Made by a program: the position numbers and the translations under genes
Shown here: positions 60,295-64,000 of the stretch, piece by piece
Numbering within the stretch: position 1 is the stretch's first letter
Layout: the number at the start of each line of letters is the position of its first letter
From: Tectiglobus sp965224045
Lineage (GTDB): Bacteria; Pseudomonadota; Alphaproteobacteria; Rhizobiales; Hyphomicrobiaceae
Direction of reading: 5' to 3'
Length of the DNA stretch: 64,000 bases
Assembly: GCA_965224045.1 (NCBI GenBank)
Contig: CBDCYD010000016.1
Coordinates: 124,001 to 188,000, forward strand
The notes under the pieces: generated by a model
Seen by the model: only the letters and a program-made list of their open reading frames with translations
Database searches by the model: none
What the model was told of the DNA's origin: nothing

Positions 60295-61218
60295 ATGACG
60301 TTTCGTTGCATTTTGGGCTCAGTTCTGGCGGTGGCGATGGCTGGCAATGTCGCTGCGGCGGATTGGCCGAGCAAACCCATTACCTTGATCGTTCCCTACA
60401 AGGCGGGTGGCACCACCTACAGTATGTCACAAGTGATGTCGAAAGCGTTGGGGCGTGAACTGGGCACGCAGATCGTTGTCAGGCCGATGCCGGGTGGCGG
60501 GAGCGCCGTCGGCATCACGGCGGTGGCAAAGGCCAAACCCGACGGTTACACCATCGGCTATTCCGATCTGAACAACATGATTTGGAATCCGCTGGCGCAA
60601 AAGGCCGTCAAATATCGCATGTCGGATCTGCGCCTCATCGCCGGCGTGGCTTCCTACCAGCCAGCGATCATTTCAACGCCCAAACAGCCATTCAAGAACT
60701 TCCAGGAGTTGATCGCATACTCCAAGAAGAATGCAGTCAACGTGGCTGACATGGGCGGCATCTCCAAAGCCATCCTGGCCTTCATTGCCAAGAAAGAGGG
60801 CGTGAAGTGGAACCTCATTCCAACCCGCGGCGGCGGCGAAATGGTGCCGTTCATTCTCGGTGGCAAGGTCGACTTCGCCTACAGCGGCGGCATCCATCAG
60901 AAGTACCCGGGTGAAATGACGGTGCTGGCGTCGTTTTTGTCGAAACCTCTGGCGTTCACTCCGGAAGCGCCGTCCATCCAAGACCTCTACGGCGTATCGC
61001 AGGTCGGTAATGCCGTTCTTGTCGGACCGGCAGGCCTGTCCGACGAAATCGCCGGAAAAATCGAAGCGGCGGCCAAGAAGATCTTGGATGACCCGGACTT
61101 CACAAAGTTGCTGCAGAACATCAAGTTTCCGAAAGCCTACAGGGCGGGTGCAGACTTGACCAAGCTGGCGGCCGATACGACCGAGAGCCTGAAGAAGGTT
61201 CTAGAGGCCATCAAGTAA
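60295..61218 (+). CDS. Tripartite tricarboxylate transporter substrate-binding protein (TctC/Bug)
   Basis: 307 residues with a signal peptide (ILGSVLAVAMAGNVAAA) and the Bug-family start WPSKPITLIVPYKAGGTTYSM. GGSAVGITAVAKAKPDGYTI and the G-x-hydrophobic repeat around FILGGKVDFAYSGG are typical. It binds a carboxylate in the periplasm for the TctAB permease encoded downstream. AGAGGAGAAG precedes the ATG. The bound ligand cannot be told; the M24 gene upstream may process it. Confidence 0.93.
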   Translation: MTFRCILGSVLAVAMAGNVAAADWPSKPITLIVPYKAGGTTYSMSQVMSKALGRELGTQIVVRPMPGGGSAVGITAVAKAKPDGYTIGYSDLNNMIWNPLAQKAVKYRMSDLRLIAGVASYQPAIISTPKQPFKNFQELIAYSKKNAVNVADMGGISKAILAFIAKKEGVKWNLIPTRGGGEMVPFILGGKVDFAYSGGIHQKYPGEMTVLASFLSKPLAFTPEAPSIQDLYGVSQVGNAVLVGPAGLSDEIAGKIEAAAKKILDDPDFTKLLQNIKFPKAYRAGADLTKLAADTTESLKKVLEAIK

Positions 61219-61236
61219 AACCCAGCGACGTTGTTC

Positions 61237-61263
61237 GAGGCCGTGCTGGCATTGCACGGCCTC
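61237..61263 (+). promoter_or_regulatory. Perfect stem-loop after tctC
   Basis: GAGGCCGTGC-TGGCATT-GCACGGCCTC, a perfect 10-bp stem with a seven-base loop, 18 bases after the tctC stop. No T-run follows. It probably stabilises the tctC message or reduces read-through into tctB. Confidence 0.7.
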
Positions 61264-61293
61264 GTCCGTAGCAAGTGCGGAGCCCGGAGCCCG

Positions 61294-61779
61294 GTGCGAA
61301 ATACTCATCTGATGACCGGGATCGTCCTGATCCCGATTTGCATTTATTGCCTTGTCTGGCTCATTCCCAACAATACCGTGCCGCCGACCAGCGAGAACGA
61401 CATCTCGCCAGGTCTCATCCCTTCCCTTGCCGTGGGAACCGGGTTGATCCTTTCCATCGCGATGGCTTGGCGCGCATGGCGGCTGAGTTCCGCCAGTGCC
61501 GATGAATTGGATGACGAGTTCGGCGAGGAGGCCACCGGAATCGATGGTGGGGTGGTGATCAACACGGGGCTGTGGGCGCTGGGCTCCGGCATTGCATGGT
61601 TTATCATCAGCTATGTCGGATTCGAGCCCGGCATGACTTTTCTGCTGGGCGCCACCTTGATCTACATCCGGGTGCGTGAGGTCAAACCATTGATTGGCAC
61701 GGCGATCATCATGCCAATCCTGCTTTCTCAGGCTGCCTGGTACTTCTTCACCACCGAAATGCCAGGTATCTGGCGCTGA
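61294..61779 (+). CDS. Tripartite tricarboxylate transporter small permease subunit (TctB)
   Basis: About 161 residues with four hydrophobic spans (GIVLIPICIYCLVWLI, GLIPSLAVGTGLILSIAMAW, LGSGIAWFIISYVGFEPGMT, IIMPILLSQAAWYFF) and a short acidic loop in the middle. NDISPGLIPSL is the usual TctB segment after the first span. The GTG at 61294 is preceded by GGAG; the ATG at 61312 is an alternative. Lies 22 bases before tctA. Confidence 0.85.
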   Translation: MRNTHLMTGIVLIPICIYCLVWLIPNNTVPPTSENDISPGLIPSLAVGTGLILSIAMAWRAWRLSSASADELDDEFGEEATGIDGGVVINTGLWALGSGIAWFIISYVGFEPGMTFLLGATLIYIRVREVKPLIGTAIIMPILLSQAAWYFFTTEMPGIWR

Positions 61780-61801
61780 ACCGGATCCGATCGGAAGCTC
61801 A

Positions 61802-63337
61802 ATGGAAATCGCAACGATGATGGCGGCCGGTTTCGAGGCCGCCTGGACCTGGCAGAACCTGCTGTTCATCTGTGCGGGCGTAACGTTGGGCATCATCTTC
61901 GGGGTGCTGCCGGGTCTTGGCAGCGTTACTGCTCTGGCAGTGCTGGTGCCGATTACATTTTATTTTTCCCCGCTGGCGGCAATCGCCTTTCTGGTGGGGG
62001 TGAACAAGGGGGGGACTTCCGGTGGTGCAATTCCAGCGATATTGATCAACGCGCCCGGCACGCCGGAAGCGGCGGCGACCGCGATGGACGGCTATCCGCT
62101 CGCCCAGAAGGGCAAGCCCGAGAAGGCCATGAAGACGGCGCTTTATTCGTCAGTGTTCGGTGATACGTTCTCGGACATCATGCTCATTCTGCTGGCTGCG
62201 CCGATCGCTGCCATCGCGCTTAGGTTCGGGCCGGTGGAGTTTACGTCGATCATCCTGTTTTCCTTCACGCTGATCGCCGCGCTGGCCGGCAAGTCGCTCG
62301 TCAAGGGCGTGTTGGCCGCAGCGCTGGGTGTTTTCCTGAGTACCTGGGGGCTTGATCCCGTTGACAGTACCGAGCGCCTGACCTTTGGCACCGTGGAGCT
62401 GTTTGACGGCATTCCATTGTTGCCGTTTGCCATCGGTACGCTGGCGCTCAGTTCGGTCGTCTCGCAATTGTTCGACCTGCGCCACCAGGGCGAGGAACTC
62501 CCGGAAGTGCCGCGCACGGCAGCCGAGTTCAAGGCAGACAACAAGCTCGGTGCGCTTGAGTTCTGGAGTAGCTGGAAGACGCTGTTGCGCTCTGCTGGCA
62601 TCGGCACGGTGGTCGGAATGTTGCCCGGACTAGGGGTGACCTTGGCCGCCTTCCTGGGTTATGGCGCCGCCAAACGTGCCTCCAAGCACAGCGAAGAGTT
62701 CGGTAAGGGCCGCTTGGAAGGCATTCAAGCGACCGAGGCGGCGAACAGCGCCGTGGTGGGCTCCAACCTCATTCCTACCATCGCACTCGGTATCCCGGGC
62801 AACGTCGCCGCCGCAGTGCTCATCGGTGCCTTCGAAATCCATGGCGTTGTCCCCGGGCCGCTGATGATCCGCGAGCATGGCGTCCTGATCTACAGCATCT
62901 TCGCCTCGATGTTGTTGGCAAACGTGGCCCACATCCTGATCGGCCGGCTGGGCATCCGCTTGTGGGTACAGTTTGTGCGCATTCCCAAACATGTGGTGCT
63001 GCCGACCGTGATCGTACTGTGCGTGATCGGTGTCTACATACCATCCAATTCGATGTTTCACGTCGCACTGCTTTTCGTGTTTACCGCGCTTGGGTATTTG
63101 ATGCGAAAGGGCGGGTTCTCTATCGTTTGCCTGGTGATCGGCTTTATTCTCGGCGATGACCTCGAACTCGCTTTGCGTCAATCGATCTTGATGAACAGCA
63201 ACGACTACGGCGTGTTTCTGCAAAGCCCTATCGCGTTGTTCTTCTTTGCCTTGACGCTGTTTTTCATTTGGCACTTCGGTTTCCGCAGCAACAAGAAATC
63301 GAGCAAGGGCAGTGCTCCGGCAGGAGGTATCGAGTAG
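61802..63337 (+). CDS. Tripartite tricarboxylate transporter large permease subunit (TctA)
   Basis: 511 residues with about twelve spans. The repeated TctA motifs are visible: GVLPGLGSVTALAVLVP and VGMLPGLGVTLAAFLGYGAA, and GVNKGGTSGGAIPAILINAPGTP with its pair NSAVVGSNLIPTIALGIPGN. GGAAGC precedes the ATG at 61802. Together with TctB and TctC it makes a secondary importer for di- or tricarboxylates or similar acids. Confidence 0.95.
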   Translation: MEIATMMAAGFEAAWTWQNLLFICAGVTLGIIFGVLPGLGSVTALAVLVPITFYFSPLAAIAFLVGVNKGGTSGGAIPAILINAPGTPEAAATAMDGYPLAQKGKPEKAMKTALYSSVFGDTFSDIMLILLAAPIAAIALRFGPVEFTSIILFSFTLIAALAGKSLVKGVLAAALGVFLSTWGLDPVDSTERLTFGTVELFDGIPLLPFAIGTLALSSVVSQLFDLRHQGEELPEVPRTAAEFKADNKLGALEFWSSWKTLLRSAGIGTVVGMLPGLGVTLAAFLGYGAAKRASKHSEEFGKGRLEGIQATEAANSAVVGSNLIPTIALGIPGNVAAAVLIGAFEIHGVVPGPLMIREHGVLIYSIFASMLLANVAHILIGRLGIRLWVQFVRIPKHVVLPTVIVLCVIGVYIPSNSMFHVALLFVFTALGYLMRKGGFSIVCLVIGFILGDDLELALRQSILMNSNDYGVFLQSPIALFFFALTLFFIWHFGFRSNKKSSKGSAPAGGIE

Positions 63338-63601
63338 GCCTTTGCAGGCCGCGGTCGCGAGCCAGTTGCGCACGACCGGTCGCAAAGTGAATGAATGAAA
63401 AATGGAACAAGGCCCGTTCCATTGCCCTCGAACCGAACCGTTCGAGGCGAAGGCGGTGATCGAGCGGTACGGTGTTCGGGCTGGCTGCAATTGACGGCAC
63501 CGTGGCCGCAATCTGGATGTCGGAGACAGCTCCGCGTGATTTCATTTATGCTGCAGAACAGATCAGCTGCGCTCACGTTGGCGGCGCTCGCCGCGGCCCG
63601 G

Positions 63602-64000
63602 TCAGCGCAGTGACCGACAAAAGCGCTCAATTCGCGACAACGCTTCCTCCAGTTCCGCCTTCTCCATTGCATACGAGATACGGAAGTAGGGCGAGTGCCC
63701 GAAAGCCCCGCCGTGCACGGCACCGATGCCTTCCGATTCGAGCATCGCAATAACGAAGTCCTCATCCGTTTCGATGCGCTTTCCTTGCGGCGTCGTCTTG
63801 CCGATCACGCCCGCGCACCCGGGATAGAGATAGAACGCGCCCTCGGGCTTGTGGCAGTTGAGGCCCGGTATGTGATTGAGCCGCTCTGCCGCCAGATCCC
63901 GCCTTGCCTGGAACGACCGCGCATTGCGCTGCATGTAGGTCTCGGTGTTCTGCCCTTCCCGCTTGGGCTCGCCTTTGAGCGCTACGATGGCCGCTGCTTG
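63602..64000 (-). CDS. Class I/II aminotransferase, C-terminal part (gene continues beyond the window)
   Basis: The frame is open to the right edge. The visible 132 residues include QRNARSFQARRD, GLNCHKPEGAFYLYPGC, DEDFVIAMLES and GGAFGHSPYFRISYAMEK, which match the C-terminal domain of aspartate-type aminotransferases; the arginine in YFRISYA is the one that binds the substrate alpha-carboxylate. The N-terminal part with the PLP lysine is outside the window. Convergent with tctA; nothing is recognised in 63338-63601. Confidence 0.88.
   Translation of the reverse strand, partial: QAAAIVALKGEPKREGQNTETYMQRNARSFQARRDLAAERLNHIPGLNCHKPEGAFYLYPGCAGVIGKTTPQGKRIETDEDFVIAMLESEGIGAVHGGAFGHSPYFRISYAMEKAELEEALSRIERFCRSLR

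Overview
The window is GC-rich, densely coded bacterial DNA. I read it as an alphaproteobacterium, most likely of the Hyphomicrobiales/Rhodospirillales type. The reasons are a class I (Bad/Bcr-type) benzoyl-CoA reductase subunit next to a BadM-like Rrf2 regulator and GNAT proteins, an alphaproteobacterial-style hut cluster using HutF, and many TRAP, TTT and ABC importers serving small-molecule catabolism. I see no rRNA, tRNA, CRISPR array or phage genes. The genus cannot be fixed from sequence reading alone.

Layout. 0-3.4 kb: end of an anaerobic aromatic-degradation locus (benzoyl-CoA reductase activator subunit, 2[4Fe-4S] ferredoxin, three GNAT acetyltransferases, Rrf2 regulator). 3.5-17.7 kb: two RidA-like proteins, an SDR, a nucleoside-deaminase-fold protein, a DSD1-type PLP enzyme, and then a long minus-strand cluster running from a TAXI-TRAP transporter through a DadA-like oxidase, an FAD oxidoreductase, a GST and a metallophosphoesterase to an isocitrate-lyase-family enzyme, with a divergent LysR regulator. 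18-23.5 kb: flavin monooxygenase, acyl-CoA synthetase, enoyl-CoA hydratase. 24-30.6 kb: histidine utilisation (hutC-hutF divergent from hutI-hutH-hutU, each joined by 4-bp overlaps). 30.8-34.4 kb: NMT1/THI5-like protein, SDR, DUF924 protein, creatinase. 35-45.6 kb: DUF2927 exported protein, Asp/Glu-racemase-family protein, polyamine-type ABC importer with an agmatinase-family enzyme, and an ectoine hydrolase/ArgE-like deacetylase pair. 45.9-59.7 kb: a probable selenoprotein of the glycine/proline reductase B family, four TauD/TfdA dioxygenases, an enolase-superfamily enzyme, a sulfatase, a transthyretin-like hydrolase, a TPP enzyme, an MBL hydrolase and a divergent M24 protein. 60.3-64 kb: tripartite tricarboxylate transporter (TctCBA) and the end of an aminotransferase gene.

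The most notable observation is at 45,899-47,119. A GrdB/PrdB-like gene carries an in-frame TGA at 46,361 inside the motif position where this family has its redox residue (U-P-N-C-T-R). The frame stays open for 251 more codons with family-like sequence, and a short hairpin with a G-starting apical loop lies just downstream, as bacterial SECIS elements do. A simple annotation would split this into two genes or call a pseudogene.

The window also holds mobile or repeated DNA that ordinary gene calling does not explain. There is a roughly 150-bp MITE-like family (five copies, TA-flanked, imperfect 14-bp terminal inverted repeats), three copies of which supply the stop codon of the adjoining gene. 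There is a 3 x 165-bp array in which each unit is two long palindromes, a 19-bp tandem repeat fused to a truncated MITE, and two long palindromes sharing a terminal motif. Stem-loops follow all three binding-protein genes that precede permease genes.
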